DNA of 24,453 bases from Actinomycetes bacterium (GTDB lineage Bacteria > Actinomycetota > Acidimicrobiia > Acidimicrobiales > RAAP-2): positions 4,458-28,910 of the forward strand of contig JAJYDR010000013.1 of assembly GCA_021777285.1 (NCBI GenBank), written 5' to 3'. The notes beneath the pieces were generated by a model. The model was not told the DNA's origin and made no database searches. It was given only the letters and a program-made list of their open reading frames with translations. Made by a program: the position numbers and the translations under genes. Positions 1 to 10,926 of the stretch are shown piece after piece. Position 1 is the first letter of the stretch, and each line of letters opens with the position of its first letter.

Positions 1-713
1 CCGTCGAGCGTCACCCCGTCTATGGCGCCCAGTGCCGCGTGACAGTCGCGCACGAGGTCATCGACGAGCTGCTCGCGCGCCGCGGCGTCGTCCCAGTCAC
101 ACGGGGGCTTGCCCGGTCCCTGGTAGTCGTCGTCGCGGGTGAGACTCGCGCGAACCGCGCTCGCGAGCTCGCGCTCGCCGGCGCCGTCGAGGGCGAGGAG
201 GAGCCTTCGAATGACCGCGCGCAACTGGGTGACCGTGTCCTGGGTGGCGACCGCGTCGTAGATGGGGGTTGAATCAAAGATTCGCGCCCGGTTCCTCATG
301 GCCCCCGACGCCTGGGCCACCACCTTGGTGTCCTCAAAGATCCGTCGCGGACGCTTCGAGGCGCGAAGCCGGTTGCGCTGACCCACCAGCACCGTTGCGT
401 GGAACGCCGCGGCACCGGTATCCACGCCGCAGGCCGCCTGCCAGCGAAGGTCGACTTCCAGGTGGTCGATGGCCTCGCGGTCCGAGAGCCCCTCGAAGGC
501 CTGCAAGACCATGACCGTGGCCAGGACTCGTGCGGGCACCGTGGGTCGTCCGCGCACCGATCGGGTGTAGAGATCAGCGAAGTAGTCATCGGGAAAGAGA
601 CGGTCACCTTCATCGGCGAGCAAGCGATAGATCGAGCCTTCTCTCAGCCGATCACCCAGGATCTCTCTTGGGTTTTCAAAGCGCGGTTGGATCGAGGTCG
701 TGCCAAGGGCCAT
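1..713 (-). CDS. IS1182-family transposase, N-terminal part (runs off the left edge)
   Basis: The reading frame is open from an ATG at 713 to base 1, giving 237 residues without a stop, so only the C-terminal part is missing. It starts MALGTTSIQPRFENPREIL and contains DYFADLYTRSVRGRPTVP, typical of the N-terminal domain of IS1182-type transposases. FHATVLVGQRNRLRASKRP follows, then DSTPIYDAVATQDTVTQ, where the Asp of DST fits the first acidic residue of the DDE catalytic triad. The product would cut and join the ends of its own insertion sequence. GC content is higher than in the neighbouring cob genes, as expected for a recent arrival. The gene reads in the same direction as cobB and starts 48 bp past its stop codon, so one end of the element should lie between 714 and 761. 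I could not identify the terminal repeat because the other end is outside the window. Whether the element is intact is unknown. Confidence 0.85.
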   Translation of the reverse strand, partial: MALGTTSIQPRFENPREILGDRLREGSIYRLLADEGDRLFPDDYFADLYTRSVRGRPTVPARVLATVMVLQAFEGLSDREAIDHLEVDLRWQAACGVDTGAAAFHATVLVGQRNRLRASKRPRRIFEDTKVVAQASGAMRNRARIFDSTPIYDAVATQDTVTQLRAVIRRLLLALDGAGERELASAVRASLTRDDDYQGPGKPPCDWDDAAAREQLVDDLVRDCHAALGAIDGVTLD

Positions 714-761
714 AGATAAATTCTCGGCGATCACCACCGCCGCGTGAGGGATTTGAACTGA

Positions 762-2114
762 TTATTTCAGCAGCGTCCTAGAAGATACGCGCTGCGCAAA
801 TACCTCGGCGAAGTGCGGTGTTGCCGAAAGATGTTGGTGAAGATAGCTGGCAAAGAGGGTCGGTGAACTGAATCCAGTGCGCGCGATACCGGTACGACCA
901 GTCGTTTCGAGGGCGTCGCCCGTCGGATCGGTCACCGTTCGATGGAACTCGTGCGCACGTAACTCGGTCCCCGGCGGGCCAAGAATCGAGGCAGTCCTGG
1001 TCGTTGCCCGGCGGTAGCCGAGCGAGAGACGATCGTTCATCGCGGCCTTGACGCCGGGCAACGCGCCGGTCATTGGTACACCGTCCAAGGACTCACAGAG
1101 CAGTAGCAGTCCGCCACATTCAGCCCAGGTCGGCATGCCAGCGGCGACGCGGTTTCGAATCTCGTCCAGCAGCGGACGATTATCCGCGAGGTCGTGTGCG
1201 TACACTTCAGGGAAACCTCCACCAGCGTAGAGACCGCTGCAGCTCTCGGGAAAGTGTTTATCGACGAGCGGATCAAAGGGCACAAGTTCCATTCCCGCCT
1301 GCTCGAGCAAGTCGAGGTTTTCGGGGTAGACGAAACTGAAAGCTCGCCCCGCGCATACCGCTAGTCGCCCCCGGCCGACCCGCTCGGCAGTGGGGACGTC
1401 GCTCACTACTCGCACTGGTGCGCTGGCGGCGAGTCGAATCAGAAGGTCAAGATCAATCGATCGCTCTATCAGCAGTGCGAGGCGCGCGAGTGAGGCCCCG
1501 ATCTCGCTCGGTTGCTCGACCACGGGCACGAGCCCGAGATGTCGTTCACGCCAGACCAACTGGTCGTCGCGCAGGAGCGCTCCGAGTACGGGAATATTCA
1601 GCGGTCGAAGTGCTTCGCGCAAGAGCTCGACGTGATTCTCACTGCCGACACGATTGAGGATGATCCCGGCGATCTGCACTCGTTCATCGAACGTTGAAAA
1701 TCCATGCACGAGTGCGGCGACCGACCCGCTCATCGCTGAGGCGTCGACGACGAGGATGAGCGGAGCATCGAGCAGACGACTCACCTCGGCGGTCGATCCG
1801 TCACAGTCCGGTTGGCTCGAACCGTCAAACAGCCCCATGACGCCCTCGATGATGAGTACGTCTGAATCTGCATTGGCGTTCGCTGCGAGGCTAGCGAGCA
1901 AATCGGTTCCGGAGAGGAAGGCATCGAGCGATCGCGATGGGCGACCAACGGCAAGCTTGTGATAACTCGGATCGATGAAGTCAGGTCCAACTTTCGCCGC
2001 GCCAACCCGAAGGCCTCTCGACGTGAGCGCGGCCATGATTCCGGTGGCGACAGTGGTCTTGCCAACGCCCGATTGCGTGCCGGCAATGATAATTCGTGGA
2101 CCGAGACGATTCAT
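762..2114 (-). CDS. cobB: Cobyrinate (hydrogenobyrinate) a,c-diamide synthase CobB/CbiA
   Basis: This enzyme amidates the a and c acetate side chains of the corrin ring, using glutamine and ATP. The 450-residue protein has the family architecture. The N-terminal synthetase domain carries the P-loop GTQSGVGKT (residues 12-20) and the acidic stretch EGVMGLFDG (90-98). The C-terminal class I glutamine amidotransferase domain carries the nucleophile Cys333 in WAECGG and the His pair in SYLHQH (426/428). Length is normal for the family. The ATG is preceded by AAGGA nine bases upstream. The gene follows cobN on the same strand after a 136-bp gap, so the two may be co-transcribed. Having CobB beside CobN fits the cobalt-late order, in which the a,c-diamide is the chelatase substrate, but CbiA acting on a cobalt-containing substrate cannot be excluded from sequence. 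Confidence 0.95.
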   Translation of the reverse strand: MNRLGPRIIIAGTQSGVGKTTVATGIMAALTSRGLRVGAAKVGPDFIDPSYHKLAVGRPSRSLDAFLSGTDLLASLAANANADSDVLIIEGVMGLFDGSSQPDCDGSTAEVSRLLDAPLILVVDASAMSGSVAALVHGFSTFDERVQIAGIILNRVGSENHVELLREALRPLNIPVLGALLRDDQLVWRERHLGLVPVVEQPSEIGASLARLALLIERSIDLDLLIRLAASAPVRVVSDVPTAERVGRGRLAVCAGRAFSFVYPENLDLLEQAGMELVPFDPLVDKHFPESCSGLYAGGGFPEVYAHDLADNRPLLDEIRNRVAAGMPTWAECGGLLLLCESLDGVPMTGALPGVKAAMNDRLSLGYRRATTRTASILGPPGTELRAHEFHRTVTDPTGDALETTGRTGIARTGFSSPTLFASYLHQHLSATPHFAEVFAQRVSSRTLLK

Positions 2115-2163
2115 AGTCCTTTATCCTTACACCCGTCTCCGTACCCCGTACACGTATGTCACG

Positions 2164-2184
2164 ATCGATGATGGGGTCATCGAT
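2164..2184 (-). other. Perfect hairpin in the cobN-cobB gap
   Basis: ATCGATGA and TCATCGAT form an 8-bp perfect stem around a 5-base loop. It lies about 50 bp upstream of the cobB start, in the 136-bp cobN-cobB spacer. No T-run follows it on either strand, so it is not a classical terminator. It could be an RNA processing or attenuation structure, or a protein-binding palindrome. The rest of the spacer (2115-2250) shows only the cobB ribosome-binding site. Confidence 0.4.
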
Positions 2185-2250
2185 GCAGTGCCGTTATCGG
2201 TCAAGGCATTGTTGTACCGGTAAGCCAAAGCGCGCCGAATCTATCGACGC

Positions 2251-5789
<3,539 letters not shown>

Positions 5790-5790
<1 letters not shown>

Positions 5791-5837
5791 TACTTGCGCT
5801 CGGTCAAAGTTGGGTCGGTGGGGATTGGCGGTGTCAT
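5790..5837 (-). CDS. Possible 15-residue leader peptide upstream of cobN
   Basis: An ATG at 5837 opens a short frame, MTPPIPTDPTLTERK, whose TAG stop shares its last base with the GTG start of cobN (TAGTG). A GAGAG sequence lies 8 bases before the ATG and could bind the ribosome. The arrangement suggests translational coupling, or a leader peptide rich in Pro and Thr. No database family is recognised. Overlaps of this kind also arise by chance, so this is tentative. Confidence 0.3.
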
Positions 5838-6069
5838 GGTGGAATCTCTCGTGTCTTGAAGTTTCTCGAAATAGCTCGATCTGTCGTCAAGGATGTTATG
5901 GGTCCCAACCATCACTACGTTCCGCTGGCAACTCCTGAGTGGCATCGTCGACCCGCACGACAGCTAGGAATCAAAAGGCTGGCGGCGAGTACGAAAACCA
6001 CTGATACTCATTGACGGCGCGCACTACTTGGGGTCAGGGTAGTACTACGCAACCTGAATTTTCCGATCG
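5838..6069. promoter_or_regulatory. Divergent cobN/cobK intergenic region
   Basis: This 232-bp stretch must hold the promoters for cobN (leftward) and cobK (rightward). It contains a perfect 10-bp palindrome, GTAGTACTAC (6039-6048), close to the cobK start, and a TTGACG at 6011-6016 that could be a -35 box, although no good -10 box lies at the right distance. I looked for cobalamin riboswitch landmarks (the GGTG-AA-TCC loop, the GCCACTG core and the B12 box ending ACCTGCC). I found only scattered weak matches in the wrong order. Confidence 0.35.
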
Positions 6070-6888
6070 ATGAGAGATCGAAACGTCGCCACCTATGCTC
6101 GCCACGTGTTCGATGAATATCAGGTCCGTGACTTGCCGCGAGTCTTGGTACTCGCTGGATCGAGTGAAGCCTCATCGCTCATCGCTCGACTTTCGATGGG
6201 CAGACGCGTGACCGTGATCTCGTCATTCGCTGGTCGAGTGAAGGGACTCTCGCGTCCACCGGGGATCGTTCGGGTGGGTGGCTTCGGTGGCTCGGCTGGT
6301 TTAGCGCGGTGGTTGCGAGAGGAGCATATCGATGCGGTGATTGACGCCACACATCCCTTCGCCGCTGAAATGCCTACTCACGCGGCCGAAGCATGTGAGG
6401 CCACTCGTATTCCTCGTCTACGTGTCGTGCGGCCGGAGTGGACACCTGATCTTGGAGACCAGTGGTGGCCCGTGCCCGATCTTGACCACGCTTCTTCCAT
6501 GCTGGTGACATTGCGCGCCCGTCGCGTCTTTTTGACGCAAGGTCACCAGGGGTTGATGTCGTTCTCGGGTCTCAAGGGAGTGTGGTTCCTCGTTCGTGTC
6601 ATTGAGGCGCCCGACACCATGCCTCTCGCCGACGCTCAGGTTCTCCTCAGCCGAGGTCCGTTCAATCTGGCGGGTGAAGTTGAGTTGATGAGAACCTACC
6701 AGATTGATTGCCTGGTCACGAAGAATAGTGGAGGAGTGGCGACTGCCTCCAAATTGACTGCCGCGCGACACCTAGGGCTACCGGTGGTGATGGTGACACG
6801 ACCCCCTGCGGTTGGTCCAGTAGTTCATACGGTCGACGAGGCGTTCGCGTGGTGTACGTCGATTCTGGGATTGGGTTCAGACAGGTGA
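6070..6888 (+). CDS. cobK: Precorrin-6A reductase CobK/CbiJ
   Basis: This enzyme reduces precorrin-6A (or its cobalt form) at the C18-C19 double bond with NADPH. The family dinucleotide-binding start is present as RVLVLAGSSEASSLIARL (24-41). It is followed by DATHPFAAEM (92-101), the hallmark of CobK, and by VTKNSGG in the C-terminal half. The conserved domain begins only at residue 24. The ATG at 6070 has no clear ribosome-binding site, so the true start may lie downstream: a GTG at 6106, or a TTG at 6133 that has CAGG eight bases before it. The gene is alone on the plus strand, divergent from cobN and convergent with cbiX. Whether the substrate carries cobalt is not readable from the sequence. 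Confidence 0.92.
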   Translation: MRDRNVATYARHVFDEYQVRDLPRVLVLAGSSEASSLIARLSMGRRVTVISSFAGRVKGLSRPPGIVRVGGFGGSAGLARWLREEHIDAVIDATHPFAAEMPTHAAEACEATRIPRLRVVRPEWTPDLGDQWWPVPDLDHASSMLVTLRARRVFLTQGHQGLMSFSGLKGVWFLVRVIEAPDTMPLADAQVLLSRGPFNLAGEVELMRTYQIDCLVTKNSGGVATASKLTAARHLGLPVVMVTRPPAVGPVVHTVDEAFAWCTSILGLGSDR

Positions 6889-6961
6889 GTCATCGTGTGT
6901 TGGGACTCTTGACGGACTCGTCAATTGCCAGCGTTCCGAAAGGGATCGAGCCGTAGTCCGC

Positions 6962-6983
6962 GTCGCCGGCCACGCGCGGCGAC
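6962..6983. terminator. Hairpin between convergent cobK and cbiX
   Basis: GTCGCCG and CGGCGAC form a 7-bp GC-rich stem with an 8-base loop, about 75 bp past the cobK stop and 83 bp past the cbiX stop. There is no T-run. In a convergent gap this could act as a weak bidirectional terminator. Confidence 0.4.
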
Positions 6984-7065
6984 CTGCAGCAAACTCGTGC
7001 TCATGGCGAGGCTTCATGAAACTCGCGACTGTTGGATGGCCCTACGCCACCCGACTGCCCAAAGC

Positions 7066-8022
7066 CTAGGCGTGACCGTCGTGGCTAAGGTGGTCGGCGG
7101 CCAGGTGTGAATGGCCTACTCCGCGCGCTGAACCAACGCGATCCTCTAGGCCCGGCCAAGGTCGCCGGTAGGCACATGTGTCGCAGTTGACGGCGACCGG
7201 TGTTCCAGCCGCCTCGCCAGCGCGCTCGATGATCAGTTGGATCAGTTCGTCGCCCACGCCGAAGTAGCCAGCGTCGAGCACCTCGACACCGGTCTCGGCG
7301 GTGAATTGGGCGTACTGATCACACATACGGTCGACCAATACACCGGTCGCGAGGAACCAGGCGAAGGCGACGATTCTCTCGGCACCGAGCCGTTGTAGTT
7401 CAGCGAGGGCCTCAGGGATCGTTGGCCAAGTCATGCCAGAAAAGCCGGGTACGACCAAACGGGTGTCCGACAGGTCGGCCATTAGTCGCCCGATTTTGTA
7501 CGCGGTGGCGTTGGCATCGGGGTCGGAGGTTCCCCTAGAGCCGAGGAGCAGTGGAAGACCGAGTCCGCCGCATTCCTCAAGACGGCGGCGAGCGAAAGTA
7601 AGTAAGGCGTGGTCTACTCCGAGTGGCCGGGCGTAACTCAGACGGACTTGGGGATGACGCTCCCGACCGCTGAGGACGATCGCGGGCACGTCAGATTTGG
7701 CGTGTCCAGCGCTGTGCAGCATGAGCGGCACGATGACGACGTCGTCGGCACCAGTAGCGATCATCTCGTCGAGCACTGTTGATGCGGGTGGTTCAGACAG
7801 TTCAAGATATCCAAGACGGATCTGAGATTGAGGGGCGGCAGCGGCGACCGCATCACGCAGCGAAGCCATATCGGCTTGACCGGACGCCTGAGAAGACCCG
7901 TGGGCGACGAGCAGTACCGATGGCGGCATGGCGTGTTCCTGGGGCTGTGTGGTGGTACTGGATTGACGGCTGCTTGGCGGCGGCAGAAGTCGTTCGGTGG
8001 TGTCGTGATCGGTGGCGGTCAT
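7066..8022 (-). CDS. cbiX: Sirohydrochlorin cobaltochelatase CbiX, long form with His-rich tail
   Basis: CbiX inserts cobalt into sirohydrochlorin at the start of the cobalt-early route and needs no ATP. Two chelatase half-domains are visible. The first opens with LLVAHGSS (His41) and has LMLHSAGHAKSD (His103, His107); the second has LGSRGTSDPDAN and AWFLATGVLVDRM. The tail carries Cys280 and Cys283 (NCDTCAYR), as in long CbiX proteins, and ends in a His-rich segment (His304, 306, 311, 314, 317) that probably binds metal. The ATG at 8022 overlaps the stop of the upstream ORF as ATGA. Residues 1-31 are low-complexity, however, and an ATG at 7929 has AGGA at ideal spacing and gives the usual start MPPSVLLVAHGSS. 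The real start may therefore be 7929. This is the last gene of the cobI operon. Confidence 0.92.
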   Translation of the reverse strand: MTATDHDTTERLLPPPSSRQSSTTTQPQEHAMPPSVLLVAHGSSQASGQADMASLRDAVAAAAPQSQIRLGYLELSEPPASTVLDEMIATGADDVVIVPLMLHSAGHAKSDVPAIVLSGRERHPQVRLSYARPLGVDHALLTFARRRLEECGGLGLPLLLGSRGTSDPDANATAYKIGRLMADLSDTRLVVPGFSGMTWPTIPEALAELQRLGAERIVAFAWFLATGVLVDRMCDQYAQFTAETGVEVLDAGYFGVGDELIQLIIERAGEAAGTPVAVNCDTCAYRRPWPGLEDRVGSARGVGHSHLAADHLSHDGHA

Positions 8023-8270
8023 GGTTCCTCGTGAGTAGCGCGGATCAGTGTATTGAAGGTGGCGGCGGTGAACCGTGCACTATTGCTATTTTCGGTGCCG
8101 TTACGAACTGGAGGACTGCCGAGTCTAAGTGCCGGTTCGACTTCCGCCACTCCGATGAATCCGACACGAAAACTTCTGGGATGGGCAGAGTGTAAGAAGT
8201 GGCGCTCGGCCAGTGTCTTCAGTTCTACCGGGGAGGGGGGAGTTCGACGCAGTACCGTTGCGGCGGGCAT
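8019..8270 (-). CDS. Unknown 83-residue protein coupled between cobJ and cbiX
   Basis: I do not recognise this protein. Its ATG overlaps the TAA of the cbiG-cobJ fusion gene as TAATG, and its TGA overlaps an ATG of cbiX as ATGA, so it fits exactly into the operon with a coupled start and stop. It has no Cys, no membrane segment and no signal peptide. It begins MPAATVLRRTPPSPVELKTL and has a central FRVGFIGVAEVEPALRLG. Codon usage is mixed but compatible with coding. It could be a small accessory protein of corrin-ring formation, a remnant of a larger gene, or a chance open frame. The double overlap is the main argument for reality. Confidence 0.5.
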   Translation of the reverse strand: MPAATVLRRTPPSPVELKTLAERHFLHSAHPRSFRVGFIGVAEVEPALRLGSPPVRNGTENSNSARFTAATFNTLIRATHEEP

Positions 8271-10009
8271 TACCGTTGGTAACCCCGAGGTGTGACCATG
8301 CGTCCGGCTACCACTCGTGTCGTCGACGAGCCGATGATGACGCAGGTCGTCATGCCGACGGTTTCGACGTCAAGGGTCGCGAGCGTTGCAATCTGCGAAC
8401 GTTGTCCGTGACGTCCTGCGTCGGTCACAATCCCGACGGGCGTGATCGGTGCGCGCTTGGTGCCGAGGATCTCGAGAGCGGCGCTGAGCTGCCAGGTCCG
8501 GCCCCGAGAACGGGGGTTGTAGAGGGCAACGACGAGGTCTGCGTCGGCCGCGGCCCGCAAACGGTCCACGATGACCGACCACGGCGTGAGCAAGTCGGAC
8601 AAGCTAATCGTGGCGTGGTCGTGCCCGAGGGGCGCGCCGAGCACTGCGGCTGACGCGACGGATGCGGTCACGCCGGGCACTACTGATACCTCGACAGTTG
8701 GAGCTTGCGTATCGGCCAACTCAAGGACAATGGATGCCATGGCGTAGATTCCAGCGTCGCCGGAGCAGACCAGGGCAACCCGACGGCCACGTGCTGCTTC
8801 GACCAGCGCGTGTTTGGCCCTCATCACCTCGTCGCCGAGTGGCGATCGGAAGATTTCTTGACCGGCGCCAAGCAGGTCGGCAGCTTGATCGATGTAGGCG
8901 TCGTAGCCAATGACCAAGTCAGCGGTTCGAACGGCCGCCGCCGCCGCCGGCGTTCGGTGGGCAGCGCCGCCTGGCCCGAGACCAACGACGGCGAGTTGGC
9001 CTCGCGGACCGGCTCGACGAGCCACGGCGACGGTGACTCGAGGCGAGGTGCGTTTGGCGACGATAAGTGTTGCACCGGGTCCCGCTGTCAGGAGCGCAGC
9101 CGCCTCGGCGACACTGGGCGTGCCGACAGCGAGTTGAGCCGCTTCGCTCGGGTTGGGCACCGTGACTGCAGCCAACTCGGTAGCCGACCAGGACCGCACT
9201 GGTCGGCCGAGGCCGACGATGGCAGCGTGGTTGGCTCGTCGATCGATAGTTCCGACGGCATCGACGCTCTCCGTCGCTAGTCCGAACTCGGTCAGCACCT
9301 CGTTGACGAGAGCGGTGGTCTCCTCCACGGTGGCATCCGTTGAAGAGCCGACGCCGAGGACGAGACACGGCGGATGCAGGCGTACTATTCCGCGTCCCTC
9401 CGGCGTGGTTCGCTCGGTGATAACGATGCGTGCGGCGCCAGCGTCGGTGGTGTGTGGGAGGGTGCCCGGAGGTTCCCACCCGGGTAGTTCGGAAGTGACG
9501 GTGACACCTCGGCCGTCGAGAAGGGCGGTGCTCACGCCGACCACGTCGCCTGCAGCGACGAAGCCGGGGAGGTTGTCAAGACCTGCGATGCCAACGGCGT
9601 CGCTCGCGGTCGTCACCACCGGCGTAGCCCCGAGGAGCGCGGCGACGTCGCGAGCGAGGTCGTTGGCCCCACCTTCGTGACCGCCGCAGAGGGCGACGGC
9701 GAAGTGACCGGCTTCGTCGACACAGACGACGGCCGGGTCAGTGCGTTTGTCGAAGAGGAGAGGCGCGATAATCCTGACAGCGGCGCCGGTTGCCAGCATG
9801 AGGATGAACGCGTCAACCTCGCCCCACAACTGATGGATTGTTGACGCTGCCGATCCGTGGTGCCGTTCCCAGGGTAGGCGGCCGGCGAGCGCTTGTCCGG
9901 CCTGGGTGACGGACACGACGACGATCCGACCCGTGCTATCCGTCACCCCGGTGGAACGCACGGTCAAGATACCGGTCCCGAGTTGGTGAGCGGTCGGAGG
10001 CGGTACCAA
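8270..10009 (-). CDS. cobJ: CbiG-CobJ fusion: cobalt-precorrin-5A hydrolase / precorrin-3B C17-methyltransferase
   Basis: Two activities are joined in 579 residues. Residues 1-335 are CbiG, which opens the delta-lactone and releases the C20 carbon as acetaldehyde; its signatures are ATGAAVRIIAPLL (73-85), DKRTDPAVV (87-95) and a CbiG C-terminal domain from about residue 214 (PCLVLGVGSSTD). Residues 338-579 are CobJ/CbiH, the S-adenosylmethionine-dependent C17 methyltransferase that contracts the ring, with GLGPGG (343-348) and CSGDAGIYAM (415-424). The two act close together in the cobalt-early route. The first start in frame is a TTG at 10009 with a poor ribosome-binding site. TTG at 9967 or GTG at 9961 are alternatives closer to the usual CbiG start. 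The frame stays open upstream to about 10090 without a standard start. The stop overlaps the next ORF (TAATG). Confidence 0.93.
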   Translation of the reverse strand: MVPPPTAHQLGTGILTVRSTGVTDSTGRIVVVSVTQAGQALAGRLPWERHHGSAASTIHQLWGEVDAFILMLATGAAVRIIAPLLFDKRTDPAVVCVDEAGHFAVALCGGHEGGANDLARDVAALLGATPVVTTASDAVGIAGLDNLPGFVAAGDVVGVSTALLDGRGVTVTSELPGWEPPGTLPHTTDAGAARIVITERTTPEGRGIVRLHPPCLVLGVGSSTDATVEETTALVNEVLTEFGLATESVDAVGTIDRRANHAAIVGLGRPVRSWSATELAAVTVPNPSEAAQLAVGTPSVAEAAALLTAGPGATLIVAKRTSPRVTVAVARRAGPRGQLAVVGLGPGGAAHRTPAAAAAVRTADLVIGYDAYIDQAADLLGAGQEIFRSPLGDEVMRAKHALVEAARGRRVALVCSGDAGIYAMASIVLELADTQAPTVEVSVVPGVTASVASAAVLGAPLGHDHATISLSDLLTPWSVIVDRLRAAADADLVVALYNPRSRGRTWQLSAALEILGTKRAPITPVGIVTDAGRHGQRSQIATLATLDVETVGMTTCVIIGSSTTRVVAGRMVTPRGYQR

Positions 10010-10137
10010 GTGATACCGATTCGCTGAATGGCCGATGACCAGCGGCCCTTCGTGGGGCTGGGATGGAGAATCCCGAAGCGCGGTCCATCAGGAAACTCGT
10101 TGCCGGCTCTGGTGAGTGACGCGCCTGAGGTCTCCAT
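9964..10137 (-). CDS. Possible 57-residue ORF between cobM and cbiG-cobJ
   Basis: The cobM stop overlaps an ATG (TGATG) that opens a 57-codon frame beginning METSGASLTRAGNEFPDGPR. Its TGA overlaps a TTG (TTGA) in the frame of the cbiG-cobJ gene. Such overlaps on both sides resemble the true junctions elsewhere in this operon, and codon third positions are GC-rich. I do not recognise the product. The cbiG frame is also open across most of this stretch, so the ORF could be the N-terminal part of a longer CbiG separated by a frameshift. Confidence 0.25.
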   Translation of the reverse strand: METSGASLTRAGNEFPDGPRFGILHPSPTKGRWSSAIQRIGITWYRLRPLTNSGPVS

Positions 10138-10925
10138 CAAGCGGGGCGCCCGGACGTACTTCCAGGTACGGACCGACGACGGAACTTATGGGCGTAGGTC
10201 GGAGAGTAGAGGTGGCTGCGGGCCGCTGTCCCGACGAGGGCGGGCCCGACGAGGACGAGAACCGTGGTCCGAGCCCCATCAGCGGCGAGGGCGCTAGCGA
10301 CTTCTCCGACGGTGGTCGTGATGACCCGTTCATCGGGCCACGTTGCCCGTACCACAATGACCGCTGGAGTGTCGATTCCGTAAGCCGATCCGGCAGATAG
10401 CAGGCCGGCGCGTAACTCGGCGGGGCGCGCTGCTGATAAGAAGATCGCCATGGTGGTCCCGATCGCGGCGAAGGCGGCAATCGACTCGCGCTCGGGCATG
10501 CTTGCCCGGGTCCGACCAGCCACGCGGGTTAGCACAACACTTTGGGCGACCTTGGGGATGGTGAGTTCGCGGCCGATGATGGCCGCGGCCGCGGCCAGTG
10601 AAGTGACACCGGGCACAATCTCGAAATCGCGACCCTCTTCTACGCACCAGTCGATCTGTTCCTGGATTGCACCGTAGATCGACGGATCGCCGGAGTGCAA
10701 CCGAACGATGGCGGCATCGGGGTGGGCAGCGTAGATGGCGAGGACATCCTCAAGAGTTTTGGTCGCGGAGTCGTGAATCTCGGCTCCCGGTCGAGCGTGA
10801 CCAAGAAGGGCTTCGGGCACGAGCGACGACGCCCAGATGATCACGTCGGCAGCGGCGAGTCGATCGCGACCCCGCAGGGTGATGAGATCGGCGGCCCCAG
10901 GACCAGCACCGACGAATGAGATCAT
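10137..10925 (-). CDS. cobM: Precorrin-4 C11-methyltransferase CobM/CbiF
   Basis: CobM uses S-adenosylmethionine to methylate C11 of (cobalt-)precorrin-4. The 262-residue protein starts MISFVGAGPGAADLITLRG, the glycine-rich motif of the tetrapyrrole methylase fold. RLHSGDPSIYGA and FEIVPGVTSLAAAAA follow, all typical of CobM/CbiF. I chose the ATG at 10925 rather than a longer open frame starting near 11033 because AGGAG lies eight bases before it. The extra N-terminal residues of the longer frame also do not resemble the family and would overlap cobI. The cobI stop is separated from this ATG by one base. The C-terminal 30 residues are Arg- and Ser-rich and may be poorly conserved. Confidence 0.95.
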   Translation of the reverse strand: MISFVGAGPGAADLITLRGRDRLAAADVIIWASSLVPEALLGHARPGAEIHDSATKTLEDVLAIYAAHPDAAIVRLHSGDPSIYGAIQEQIDWCVEEGRDFEIVPGVTSLAAAAAIIGRELTIPKVAQSVVLTRVAGRTRASMPERESIAAFAAIGTTMAIFLSAARPAELRAGLLSAGSAYGIDTPAVIVVRATWPDERVITTTVGEVASALAADGARTTVLVLVGPALVGTAARSHLYSPTYAHKFRRRSVPGSTSGRPA

Positions 10926-10926
10926 G

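Noticed and set aside
6925..7110. 61-codon plus-strand frame in the cobK-cbiX gap
   Set aside because: Arg-rich, low-quality composition, spans the hairpin and runs into cbiX in antisense.
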